In this document: positions 8,873 through 18,132 of the stretch, piece after piece
How the letters are laid out: every line of letters begins with the position of its first letter
Numbering within the stretch: the first letter of the stretch is position 1
NCBI GenBank assembly: GCA_036675425.1
Contig: JAKFFB010000108.1
Coordinates: forward strand, 1-31,393
DNA length: 31,393 bases
Source of the DNA: SCTD01 sp036675425
GTDB taxonomy: Bacteria; Actinomycetota; Actinomycetes; Mycobacteriales; SCTD01
Reading direction: 5' to 3'
Program-made: the position numbers and the translations under genes
Notes under the pieces: model-generated
Told to the model about the DNA's origin: nothing
The model's input: only the letters and a program-made list of their open reading frames with translations
The model's database searches: none

Positions 8873-10056
8873 TGGGGCCCCTCGACGGGGTGCGCGTCCT
8901 CGAGCTCGGCCAGGTCGTCGCCGGCCCCTACTGCGGCCAGGTGCTGGCTGACCTGGGTGCCGACGTCGTCAAGGTCGAGCCGCCGGGCTCGGGCGACGTG
9001 CTGCGGCAGTGGGGCTGGGCGCCCGACGGCGCGGACTCGCTGTGGTGGCGGGTCGCCGCCCGGGGCAAGCGCAGCGTGACCCTCGACCTGCGGACGGAGC
9101 AGGGCCAGGACCTGGCCCGCCGCCTGGCCGCCGAGGTCGACGTGGTCGTCGAGAACTTCCGCCCCGGCACGCTCGAGAAGTGGGGGCTCGGCTACGACGA
9201 CCTCTCCGCCGTCAACCCCGGGGTGGTGCTGGTGCGGATCAGCGGCTTCGGGCAGGACGGGCCGTACTCCTCCCGCCCCGGCTACGCCTCGATCGGCGAG
9301 GCGATGGGCGGGTTGCGGGCGCTGACCGGCTACCCCGACCGGCCGCCGGTCCGCGTCGGCCTGTCGCTCGGCGACACGCTGACCGGGGTCCTGGGCGCAC
9401 TGGGTGCCCTCGCCGCGCTGCACGAGCGGGCCCGCAGCGGGCGCGGCCAGGTGGTGGACGCCGCCATCTACGAGTCCGTGCTGTCCCTGACCGAAGGCCT
9501 CGTCCCGGAGTACGCCACGGCGGGGCTGGTCCGCGAGCGCACCGGTGCGGTCCTCAAGGGGATCGCCCCGAGCAACGTCTACCCGACCGCGGACGGCGAG
9601 GTGCTGGTCGCGGCCAACCAGGACAGCGTCTTCCGCCGGCTGTGCGAGGTCATGCGCCGTCCCGAGCTGGCGGCGGACCCGCGCTACGCCGGGCACAAGG
9701 CCCGTGGCGAGCACGCCGACGAGCTAGATGCGCTCGTGGCCGACTGGACCCGGCCGCAGGGGAGCCGCGAGCTGCTCGAGTCCCTGCACGCCGCCGCGGT
9801 GCCGGCCGGGCTCGTCTACACGCCGGCCGACATGGTCGACGACCCGCACTTCCGGGCCCGCGGGTCCCTGCTCGAGCTCGACGACCCGGAGGTCGGGCCG
9901 CTGCTCATGCCGGCACCCGCCCCCCGGCTGTCGCGCACCCCGGCCGAGGTCCGCTGGCCCGGTCCCCGGCTCGGCGCGCACACCGACGAGGTGCTCGCCG
10001 AGGCCGGCCTCGCACCCGCTGACGTCGAGGCCCTCCGGGCCGCGGGCGTCGTCTGA
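8872..10056 (+). CDS. Family III (CaiB/BaiF) CoA-transferase
   Basis: Family III CoA-transferases move CoA from a donor thioester, often succinyl-CoA, to a carboxylic acid through an enzyme aspartyl-CoA intermediate. This 394-residue protein begins MGPLDGVRVLELGQVVAGPY, a classic start of the family, followed by LADLGADVVKVEPP. It has VVVENFRPGTLEKWGLGYDDL, and the catalytic Asp is very probably Asp168 in SLGDTLTG (Asp169 in formyl-CoA transferase). The C-terminal half has GLVYTPADMVDDPHFRARG. The start ATG 8872 overlaps the dehydrogenase stop (TGATG); a longer in-frame extension upstream would be buried inside that gene. In this operon it would activate the acid made by the aldehyde dehydrogenase. 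Confidence 0.92.
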   Translation: MGPLDGVRVLELGQVVAGPYCGQVLADLGADVVKVEPPGSGDVLRQWGWAPDGADSLWWRVAARGKRSVTLDLRTEQGQDLARRLAAEVDVVVENFRPGTLEKWGLGYDDLSAVNPGVVLVRISGFGQDGPYSSRPGYASIGEAMGGLRALTGYPDRPPVRVGLSLGDTLTGVLGALGALAALHERARSGRGQVVDAAIYESVLSLTEGLVPEYATAGLVRERTGAVLKGIAPSNVYPTADGEVLVAANQDSVFRRLCEVMRRPELAADPRYAGHKARGEHADELDALVADWTRPQGSRELLESLHAAAVPAGLVYTPADMVDDPHFRARGSLLELDDPEVGPLLMPAPAPRLSRTPAEVRWPGPRLGAHTDEVLAEAGLAPADVEALRAAGVV

Positions 10057-10083
10057 CCCTGACCCGACAAGGAAGGAACGCCC

Positions 10084-10563
10084 GTGAGCACTCCCGAGAT
10101 CCTCGAGGCCCTCAAGGCCACCGACGAGGCGATCGGCCGCCTCGACGACGCCCTCGCCGGGCTGTCCGACGGCGATCTGCACCTGGCCCACCGCGACGGC
10201 GGCTGGACCGCCGCGGAGCTGGTCTCGCACATCAACATGAGCGTCCTGCTCTGGACCGCCACGATCGCCCGGCTCACCCACGACCGGGAGCTCACCTTCG
10301 TCTTCCGCGAGGAGATCGGCCACGACGTGAAGGGCTACCCCCCGCCGCGGATCGCCGTCGCCCGCAAGCAGCTCGACTCCGCGCGGCGCACCCTCGCCAC
10401 GGCGATCCCCGCCATCCCCGGCGAGGTGCTCCCGCGGGTGTTCGAGATCCCCGACCTCGGCACGCTCAGCCTCGAGGCGTGGACCCCGCCGGTCCTCGGC
10501 CACGCCGCGGGTCACGCGCAGCAGGCCCTCGACGTGCTGCGCGACAGGGGGGCGGTCCAGTGA
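10084..10563 (+). CDS. DinB-superfamily protein (putative metal-binding four-helix bundle)
   Basis: This 159-residue protein looks like the DinB/maleylpyruvate isomerase-like superfamily. It has an N-terminal helix with regularly spaced leucines, GGWTAAELVSHINMS (His49), and GHAAGHAQQALDVLRDRG (His140, His144) at the C-terminus, giving the usual three-histidine metal site. Members include thiol-dependent transferases and isomerases, but most have no known reaction. A clear Shine-Dalgarno (AAGGAAGGAA, 10069-10078) precedes GTG 10084. The stop overlaps the next gene (GTGA), so it is part of the catabolic operon. Its role there is unknown; a detoxifying or isomerising step is possible. Confidence 0.75.
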   Translation: MSTPEILEALKATDEAIGRLDDALAGLSDGDLHLAHRDGGWTAAELVSHINMSVLLWTATIARLTHDRELTFVFREEIGHDVKGYPPPRIAVARKQLDSARRTLATAIPAIPGEVLPRVFEIPDLGTLSLEAWTPPVLGHAAGHAQQALDVLRDRGAVQ

Positions 10564-11579
10564 GGGCTGCCGTCCTCACCGGCCTGCGCCAGGTCGAGCT
10601 CCAGGAGCGACCGGACCCGGTCGCGAAGCCCGGGTGGGTCGTCGTCCGCGTCGAGTCGATGTCGATCTGCGGCACCGACGCCCACCAGTACGACGGCCGC
10701 ATCGACACCCCCTTCCCGCGCGTCCCCGGGCACGACTTCTCCGGGGTGGTCGAGTCCCTGGGTGAGGGCGTCGACGAGGGCTGGAAGGGCGTGCCCGTCG
10801 CGGTGAAGCCCTCGCTTCCCTGCGGTGACTGCCCGGAGTGCAACACCGACAAGCCCTTCGACTGCCAGCGCAAGAAGCTCATCGGGCTGTGGTCCGACGG
10901 CTGCATGACCGAGCGGATCGCCGTCCCGGTCGTCAACCTCATCCCGCGGCCCGACGGCGTCGAGGCCTGGCAGGCCTCGTTGCTCGAGCCGCTCGCGGTC
11001 GGCCTCAACACCGTCGACCGCCTGCAGATCAAGATCGGTGAGTCCGTCGTCGTCCTCGGCCAGGGCCCGATCGGGCTCGCGCTCACCCGGCTCTGCGCGC
11101 TGTCCGGTGCGGGGCGCCTGATCGTCACCGACGCGCGTGAGGCGCCTTTCGCCGTCTCTCGCGCGTACGGCGCCAGCGACTGCATCGACGTCACCCAGAC
11201 GGACCCCGTGCAGGCCGTGCTGGAGCTGACCGACGGCAAGGGTGCCGACACCGTGATCGAGACGTCGGGCTTCCCCGCCAGCACGAAGATCGTGCTGGAC
11301 TGCGTCCGCAAGGAGGGCAAGGTCGCCCACATCGGCTGGGCCAACGACCTGCCGCCCCTGCCGGTCATCCCGATCATGGCCAAGACGCTCACCGTCTTCG
11401 GCGTCGGCGGCAACGGCGGCCGTGGTCAGTACGAGCGGGCGCAGGAGCTGGTGCGCTCCGGCCGCCTGGACCTCGAGCCGATGGTGACGCACCGCTTCGC
11501 CCTGGACGACGTCGCCGCGGCCTTCGAGGTCGCGGCCGGCAAGACCGAGGGCGTCATCAAGGTCGTCCTCAACCCCTGA
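10560..11579 (+). CDS. Zinc-dependent alcohol/polyol dehydrogenase (MDR family)
   Basis: A medium-chain dehydrogenase of 339 residues that interconverts an alcohol and a carbonyl with NAD(P). Catalytic zinc ligands are Cys37 (SICGTDAHQ), His58 (PGHDFSG) and probably Glu143 (SLLEPLAVG). A structural zinc site is made by Cys88, Cys91, Cys94 and Cys102. The coenzyme fold has VVVLGQGPIGLALTRL (Gly167, Gly169, Gly172). It resembles sorbitol/threonine/RspB-type dehydrogenases. The start is set at GTG 10560, which overlaps the DinB-like stop and gives the standard MRAAVLTG N-terminus; longer versions add out-of-family residues. In this operon it could supply the aldehyde for the aldehyde dehydrogenase. 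Confidence 0.92.
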   Translation: MRAAVLTGLRQVELQERPDPVAKPGWVVVRVESMSICGTDAHQYDGRIDTPFPRVPGHDFSGVVESLGEGVDEGWKGVPVAVKPSLPCGDCPECNTDKPFDCQRKKLIGLWSDGCMTERIAVPVVNLIPRPDGVEAWQASLLEPLAVGLNTVDRLQIKIGESVVVLGQGPIGLALTRLCALSGAGRLIVTDAREAPFAVSRAYGASDCIDVTQTDPVQAVLELTDGKGADTVIETSGFPASTKIVLDCVRKEGKVAHIGWANDLPPLPVIPIMAKTLTVFGVGGNGGRGQYERAQELVRSGRLDLEPMVTHRFALDDVAAAFEVAAGKTEGVIKVVLNP

Positions 11580-11595
11580 CCCGGAAGGCACTCCC

Positions 11596-12495
11596 ATGGA
11601 CTACTCCGAGGCGCGTGACGCCTTCTTCCAGCCCCGGCCCGGCGCCGAGGAGCAGACCGGGTGGGACAGCCCCGCCCGGCGGTTGCGCGACGCGGTCGAG
11701 CCGCTCGCCACCGTCAGCTTCTGGGCCGAGCCGTCGTACGACGCGTACGCCGCGCTGGGGCTCGACTTCCTGACCGGCTACGTCTGGTCCCGCTCGTCGG
11801 TGCTCGGCCCGGCCGATCCCGGGGTCGTGGCGGCGGCCTTCGGCGTCTTCGAGCCCGGAGCGGTCGCGGGCCTGCTCGCGGCGGCGCGGGAGTCCTGCTC
11901 GCTGGAGCAGGTCCGGGCCGCCCGCGAGGAAGGCGCGACGCGCTCGTTGCGCGAGGTGCTGGGCGACCCGGCCGGCCTGCCCGAGACGGCGGCCGACCTG
12001 CAGCGCGCGGCCTCCGCTGCAGACGTCGCCGGCCGGCCGCTGTTCGCTGGGGCCCTCGGCCGTCCGGTCCCCGGAGATCCGCACGCCGCGCTCTGGCACG
12101 CCGCGACCCTCGTTCGCGAGTGCCGAGGTGACAGCCACCTCGGCGCGTGCGTCGCCGCCGGTCTCACCGGACTCGAGGCCAACCTGCTCACTGAGCTGTG
12201 GGTCGGCTACGCCCCGCTCTCCTACGCGGGCACCCGTGCCTGGTCGCCGGAGTCGATGGCCGCGGCCCAGGAGGCGCTGCGGCAGCGCGGGCTCCTCGAC
12301 GGCGTCCAGCTGAGCGACTCCGGGCGCGCCCTGCGCGAGCAGGTCGAGACGGCCACCGACGCCGCGATGGCACCTGTCGTCGCCGCTCTCGGCGACCGGC
12401 TCGACGCCGTCGTCGCCCGATGCACCGAGTGGGGCGGCGCCCTGGTCGACGCCGGCTGGTTCCCGCCGGATGCCTACAAGCGCGCAGCGGGGTGA
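11596..12495 (+). CDS. SCO6745-like conserved actinobacterial protein
   Basis: A 299-residue soluble protein resembling the actinobacterial family named after Streptomyces SCO6745. The first part has SFWAEPSYDAYAALGLDFLTGYVWSRSSVLGP, which is the hallmark region. The C-terminal 100 residues (GLTGLEANLLTELW ... AQEALRQRGLLDGVQLSDSGRALREQVE) look like a MarR-type winged helix. There is no signal peptide or membrane segment. The reaction or ligand is unknown. ATG 11596 has GGAAGG about 8 nt upstream, and its stop overlaps the lyase start (GTGA). Its place in the operon hints at a regulatory or accessory role in the same pathway. Confidence 0.7.
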   Translation: MDYSEARDAFFQPRPGAEEQTGWDSPARRLRDAVEPLATVSFWAEPSYDAYAALGLDFLTGYVWSRSSVLGPADPGVVAAAFGVFEPGAVAGLLAAARESCSLEQVRAAREEGATRSLREVLGDPAGLPETAADLQRAASAADVAGRPLFAGALGRPVPGDPHAALWHAATLVRECRGDSHLGACVAAGLTGLEANLLTELWVGYAPLSYAGTRAWSPESMAAAQEALRQRGLLDGVQLSDSGRALREQVETATDAAMAPVVAALGDRLDAVVARCTEWGGALVDAGWFPPDAYKRAAG

Positions 12496-13403
12496 TCGGC
12501 TTCCCGCAGGCGGTCTCCCTCCGCGAGGTCGGTCCGCGTGACGGCCTGCAGATCGAGGCGCCGGTGCCGACCGCCCGCAAGGCCGAGCTGCTCCGTGCCC
12601 TGGCCGCCACCGGGCTGCCTCGCATCGAGGCGACCGCCTTCGTCTCGCCGACGGCGGTGCCGAGCATGGCCGACGCGGCGGACGTGGCCGCCCTGCTCGG
12701 CGAGCTGCCCGACGTCGCCTGGTCGGCGCTGGTCGCAGGGCCGGGCGGGGCGTCCCGCGCGCTGGCCGCGGGCGTGCGCGACCTCGAGTACGTCGTGTCG
12801 GTCGCCGACGGCCACTCGCTCGCGAACGCCCGCCGCACCTCGCAGGACGCGCTCACCGCCACCGCCGGCATCGCCGAGCGGGTGCACGACGCCGGCGGGG
12901 TGCTCGAGGTGGTGCTGGCCGTCGCCTGGGACTGCCCGTTCGACGGCCCGACGCCGGTCGCCCGGGCCGCGGCGGCAGCCGCGACGGCGGTGTCCCTTGG
13001 CGCCGACGTGATCTGCCTGGGCGACACCATCGGCACGGCCTCGCCGGCGCGCGTGGTGGCCCTGCTGGACGCGGTGTGGGCCGAGGTGGGGGACGTCCCC
13101 GTGGGCTGCCACTTCCACGACACCCGCGGCATGGGCATCGCCAACTCGCTGGCGGCGGTGCAGGCAGGGGTGACGATGCTCGACGCGAGCGTCGGCGGGC
13201 TGGGTGGCTGCCCCTTCGCGCCCGGCGCCAGCGGCAACATCGCCACGGAGGAGCTCGTCTACCTGCTCGAGGACGCAGGGGTGGCGACCGGAGTCCGCCT
13301 CGACGCCGTGCTCGACGCGGCGCGTCTCGCCGCCGACGTCGTGGGTCACGACCTGCCCAGCGGGCTGCTCCGGGCGGGCGGACGGAGCAGGCCCTCCGGC
13401 TAG
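12492..13403 (+). CDS. HMG-CoA lyase family enzyme (hydroxymethylglutaryl-CoA lyase-like)
   Basis: A DRE-TIM metallolyase of 303 residues. It carries the complete HMG-CoA lyase signature: VGPRDGLQ (Arg16, Asp17), EATAFVSP (Glu47), DCPFDGPTP, the metal ligands HFHDTRGMG (His207, His209), and GLGGCPFAPGASGN with catalytic Cys240 and Asn249. HMG-CoA lyase splits HMG-CoA into acetyl-CoA and acetoacetate, although related enzymes cleave other 3-hydroxy-acyl-CoAs. The GTG start overlaps the preceding stop by 4 bp; earlier in-frame codons lie within the SCO6745-like gene. It is the last gene of the catabolic operon, and it would cleave the CoA ester made by the family III CoA-transferase. Confidence 0.9.
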   Translation: MIGFPQAVSLREVGPRDGLQIEAPVPTARKAELLRALAATGLPRIEATAFVSPTAVPSMADAADVAALLGELPDVAWSALVAGPGGASRALAAGVRDLEYVVSVADGHSLANARRTSQDALTATAGIAERVHDAGGVLEVVLAVAWDCPFDGPTPVARAAAAAATAVSLGADVICLGDTIGTASPARVVALLDAVWAEVGDVPVGCHFHDTRGMGIANSLAAVQAGVTMLDASVGGLGGCPFAPGASGNIATEELVYLLEDAGVATGVRLDAVLDAARLAADVVGHDLPSGLLRAGGRSRPSG

Positions 13404-13410
13404 CGGGCTC

Positions 13411-13465
13411 GGGACCTTCGGCGGCGCCGGTCGGGCCGTCGGTCCCTGGGAAGCGGGGTCCCCGC
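13411..13465. terminator. GC-rich inverted repeats after the catabolic operon
   Basis: GGGACC (13411-13416) can pair with GGTCCC (13441-13446), and a perfect GCGGGG-T-CCCCGC palindrome follows at 13453-13465. Together they form a structured tail 8 bp after the lyase stop and could end the operon before the separate gene at 13529. No T-tract is present. The remaining 60 bp to the next start hold a Shine-Dalgarno but no clear promoter. Confidence 0.4.
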
Positions 13466-13528
13466 GGCGTGGAATGGCACCACGAGCCGGACCACTCCCG
13501 GAGACCGGCCACTCGCTAGGAGACGACG

Positions 13529-14017
13529 ATGACCGCCATCCTCGACCGCATGCACATCACGCACCACGACAGCGAGATCGTCGGTGGCGCCGAGAAGACC
13601 AACCGCCTCGTCACCTTCCTCGGCACGCTGGTCCTGGTGGCCGGCGTGATCCTGGGCCTGTCCGGCGCCGGCACCTGGGCGCTCGTCCAGACCAGCCTGG
13701 CCGACGAGCGGATCACCGTCGCCGAGGACGCCGAGCGCTTCGGTGACCAGCTCGTCAACGGCCCGCTCACCGCCTACTACCAGGCCGACATCATCGAGAA
13801 GCACGCCCTCGAGGCCTCCGGCGGCAAGACCTACGCCGAGCTCGACCGCAAGGACCCGGTCCGGGCGACCGTCATGAACGGCAGCTTCCTGCGGGCGAGC
13901 CTGTTCACCAGCGTCGTCAGCTTCGGCATCGCGGCGATGGCGATGGGTCTCGGAGTCGTCTTCGTGCTCATCGGCTTCGCGCTCCGCTCGATCGGCAAGA
14001 CCCCGACCACCGCCTGA
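13529..14017 (+). CDS. Conserved actinobacterial two-TM membrane protein
   Basis: A 162-residue membrane protein with two hydrophobic segments (about residues 29-52 and 128-150) flanking an extracytoplasmic loop of about 75 residues. The loop, with DERITVAEDAERF, YYQADIIEKHAL and GKTYAELDR, is a recognisable conserved block in actinobacteria. Such proteins are often labelled aromatic ring-opening dioxygenase LigA in databases, but nothing here supports that enzyme activity. Function is unknown. AGGAGA lies about 5-8 nt before ATG 13529. A strong hairpin follows the gene, so it is probably monocistronic. Confidence 0.85.
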   Translation: MTAILDRMHITHHDSEIVGGAEKTNRLVTFLGTLVLVAGVILGLSGAGTWALVQTSLADERITVAEDAERFGDQLVNGPLTAYYQADIIEKHALEASGGKTYAELDRKDPVRATVMNGSFLRASLFTSVVSFGIAAMAMGLGVVFVLIGFALRSIGKTPTTA

Positions 14018-14034
14018 TCGCAGCTCCTGATCGC

Positions 14035-14063
14035 CACGGCCGGGCCCCTCGGGTCCGGCCGTG
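14035..14063. terminator. Hairpin terminator after the two-TM protein
   Basis: A 13-bp stem formed by 14035-14047 (CACGGCCGGGCCC) and 14051-14063 (GGGTCCGGCCGTG), with one G-T pair and a 3-nt loop, starts 17 bp after the stop. Like many actinobacterial terminators it lacks a T-run. It lies 38 bp before the next start codon, so attenuation of the downstream gene is also possible. Confidence 0.75.
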
Positions 14064-14101
14064 ACGCGTACCCCCACCCGCAGCAGAGATCGGAGCGAGC
14101 C

Positions 14102-14746
14102 ATGACCGTCGCGCCGACCCGACCCGCCCCCGTGCTCCCTCTCGAGCAGCGCGCCACCACCGTCGCCCCCTGGTTCCGTCGCTGGCCACGGGCGGCCGTC
14201 TGGCTGGCGGCGGCGCTGTTCGCGGGCGTGCTCGCCGTACGCCTGGTCGAGCCCTCGCCCGAGGTCCCTGTCGGGCTGCTCTACTGCCTGCCGGTGGCGC
14301 TGCTCGCCGTGGCCTTCGGCCGGATCGCCGGTCTGCTGGCCGGAGCGCTGAGCATCCTCGCCACGTCGACCTGGGCGCTGGTCGCGGGAGCGGAGTACGG
14401 CGCGCTGTCCTGGACCGCCCGGACGGTCCCGCTGCTGCTGCTCGGCGGGCTGCTCGGCGACGCGACCGACCGCCTGGTCCGGTCCGAGGAGCTGGCCCGC
14501 CACGAGCACGCGGCGGCCCTGCGGGCACGGGAGGCGGTCGAGCTCAACGACACCGTGGTGCAGGGCCTCGCGGCGGCCAAGTGGGCGCTGGAGGCCGGCC
14601 GCAGCGACCGCGGGCTCAAGATCGTGAGCGAGACGCTCGAGCTGTCCCAGCGGATGGTGTCGCAGCTGCTGCGGGACGCGGAGGTCGGCCTGCAGACGCA
14701 TTCCGGCACCGACATTCCAGAATGCGCGGAGAAAAGGCACCGCTAG
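14102..14746 (+). CDS. Membrane protein with degenerate histidine-kinase dimerisation helix
   Basis: A 214-residue protein. After a short cytosolic N-terminus it has hydrophobic segments at about 29-47, 57-98 (probably two helices) and 103-120. A cytosolic helix-rich tail follows (RSEELARHEHAAALRAREAVELNDTV, split around residue 125-150). ELNDTVVQGLAAAKWALE mimics the HisKA_3 H-box (ELHD-hydrophobic-QGL) of NarL-type sensor kinases, but the phospho-accepting His is Asn. No ATPase (HATPase_c) domain follows; the protein ends about 60 residues later. It may therefore be a dimerising sensor or an adaptor for another kinase. GGAG lies about 8 nt before ATG 14102. A 9-bp inverted repeat (14698-14725) lies at its 3' end. 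Confidence 0.75.
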   Translation: MTVAPTRPAPVLPLEQRATTVAPWFRRWPRAAVWLAAALFAGVLAVRLVEPSPEVPVGLLYCLPVALLAVAFGRIAGLLAGALSILATSTWALVAGAEYGALSWTARTVPLLLLGGLLGDATDRLVRSEELARHEHAAALRAREAVELNDTVVQGLAAAKWALEAGRSDRGLKIVSETLELSQRMVSQLLRDAEVGLQTHSGTDIPECAEKRHR

Positions 14747-14810
14747 ATTTGCAGAAGAGCACCCCGTGCTGCTTTCCTGAGGGCATTCCTCCGACGAAAG
14801 CGAAAACTCG

Positions 14811-15173
14811 ATGGCGCAGAAGGTCCAGGTCCTGCTCGTGTGCGACCTGCACGACGACGAGGTCGAGGGCGTCGAGACGATCGCCTTCGGGCTGGACGGC
14901 TCCTCGTACGAGATCGACGCGTGCGAGCAGCACGCCGCCGAGCTGCGTGACGCCTTCGCCCGCTACGTCGGCTCCGCCCGCCGGGCCGGCCGCCCCGCTG
15001 CGGGCAGCGCCGCCCGCCGCGCGACGCGCAGCTCCTCCCGGCCGGCCGCTGCCGGCAGCGATCGTGAGCGCGTGCAGGCGATCCGGGAGTGGGCCCGGGC
15101 CAACGGCCACGCCGTCAGCGAGCGCGGCCGGCTGTCCTCCACGGTCCTCGCGGCGTACGAAGCGGCGCACTGA
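14811..15173 (+). CDS. lsr2: Lsr2-family nucleoid-associated protein
   Basis: Lsr2 is the actinobacterial H-NS analogue that bridges DNA and silences AT-rich, often foreign, genes. The 120-residue protein has the N-terminal dimerisation domain (MAQKVQVLLVCDLHDDEVEG, then a beta hairpin EGVETIAFGLDGSSYEID). A basic Ala/Arg/Ser-rich linker spans about 55-82. The C-terminal DNA-binding domain (IREWARANGHAVSERGR) has the AT-hook-like Arg105-Gly106-Arg107. ATG 14811 follows an A-rich stretch rather than a strong Shine-Dalgarno. A TAGATT box at 14744-14749 is a possible -10 element. Its place immediately upstream of clpC matches mycobacterial and other actinobacterial synteny. Confidence 0.96.
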   Translation: MAQKVQVLLVCDLHDDEVEGVETIAFGLDGSSYEIDACEQHAAELRDAFARYVGSARRAGRPAAGSAARRATRSSSRPAAAGSDRERVQAIREWARANGHAVSERGRLSSTVLAAYEAAH

Positions 15174-15198
15174 CCGACCCTCGCCCCCGGACCGGTTT

Positions 15199-15209
15199 CG
15201 CTCCTGGCG
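15199..15209. promoter_or_regulatory. Candidate ClgR operator upstream of clpC
   Basis: CGC-TCCTG-GCG matches the CGC-N5-GCG core recognised by ClgR, the actinobacterial activator of clp protease genes. It lies 11 bp upstream of the candidate sigma-R type -35 element (GGAAC at 15220), where an activator could touch RNA polymerase. A short motif like this can occur by chance in GC-rich DNA, so support is from position plus sequence. Confidence 0.4.
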
Positions 15210-15219
15210 TAGGCAGCGG

Positions 15220-15245
15220 GGAACGGCGGTCGTACCCGATCGGTT
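15220..15245 (+). promoter_or_regulatory. Candidate ECF sigma-R/SigH promoter for clpC
   Basis: GGAAC (15220-15224, within GGGGAAC) is followed after exactly 18 nt by GTT (15243-15245). This is the arrangement of sigma-R/SigH promoters (GGGAAT-N18-GTT), which drive the thiol-oxidative and heat stress regulon including Clp genes. Transcription would start near 15252, giving a leader of about 100 nt. A separate TAGTGT box at 15299-15304 might serve a housekeeping promoter, but no good -35 is seen with it. Confidence 0.5.
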
Positions 15246-15349
15246 GAACCGGACGACGTCTGCACGAGAACGACAGGTGCGACCCCGGGCGTCGGGGCTA
15301 GTGTGCGGAGGACGAGGCGTCGTCGTCCCCGCCCCGTGAGGAGCGAGAC

Positions 15350-17881
<2,532 letters not shown>

Positions 17882-17894
17882 ACCCGCAGAGCGA

Positions 17895-17937
17895 CCGAGA
17901 GGGCGGCCACCCCGGTCCGGGGCGGCCGCCCTCTCGG
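17895..17937. terminator. Strong terminator after clpC
   Basis: The 14-nt arms 17895-17908 (CCGAGAGGGCGGCC) and 17924-17937 (GGCCGCCCTCTCGG) are perfectly complementary. The loop itself contains a CCCC/GGGG mini-stem, and GCAGA/TCTGC outside can extend the structure. It begins 14 bp after the clpC stop and ends in CTTCTG, a weak T-rich tail. It isolates clpC from the secreted-protein genes. Confidence 0.9.
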
Positions 17938-17940
17938 CTT

Positions 17941-18132
17941 CTGCGCGCACCTCCTTGAACCACGGAAACGGACACCTGCCTCGATTCCTGGCCGTATCCC
18001 CGCCCAGTGTCAGGAAGCGGACACTCTGCAAAGGGGCGAAACGCCTTTACCGTCCTCGGTGATGGCAGGTCCGGGGGGACCTGCGCACCCGTCGACGGTC
18101 GCGGCGGGCATCGCTTCGGGGGGTGTCTCGTC
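17941..18132 (+). promoter_or_regulatory. Repeat-rich upstream/leader region of the secreted-protein genes
   Basis: This gene-free stretch has several structured elements. A 12-nt direct repeat, GGAAACGGACAC (17964-17975) and GGAAGCGGACAC (18013-18024), has copies 49 bp apart. An inverted repeat AGTGTC-N8-GACACT (18006-18025) overlaps the second copy and fits a CRP/FNR-type frame (TGTCA-N6-GGACA). A small stem GGCG-AAA-CGCC lies at about 18034-18044. TACCGT (18048-18053) could be a -10 box. A perfect 8-bp stem-loop GCAGGTCC-GGGG-GGACCTGC (18065-18084) would sit in the mRNA leader, and a G-rich run precedes the ATG. I could not match it to a known riboswitch class. Confidence 0.45.

Noticed and set aside
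10479..10559. An earlier start for the Zn alcohol dehydrogenase
   Set aside because: The added residues are out-of-family and lie inside the DinB-like gene; GTG 10560 gives the standard MDR N-terminus and a GTGA overlap.
13529..14017. Aromatic ring-opening dioxygenase LigA
   Set aside because: Similar membrane proteins carry this database label, but the protein is a two-TM protein with no dioxygenase residues.
14698..14725. Terminator at the end of the kinase-like gene
   Set aside because: The 9-bp arms with one mismatch lie inside the coding region and are not followed by a T-run; kept only as a possible structure.
15241..15251. CGGTT-G-AACCG palindrome as a separate operator
   Set aside because: It overlaps the proposed sigma-R -10 element and is too short to stand alone.
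18011..18084. Class I cyclic-di-GMP riboswitch
   Set aside because: GCAAAG and a GAAA-containing stem recall it, but the ordered conserved blocks (GGCAAACC, GACGCAAAGCC, terminal GGGUUACCG) are missing.
18007..18132. An upstream in-frame start extending the large secreted protein by 42 residues
   Set aside because: The extension lacks a signal peptide at its N-terminus, runs through the hairpin and promoter-like region, and would bury the real signal peptide.
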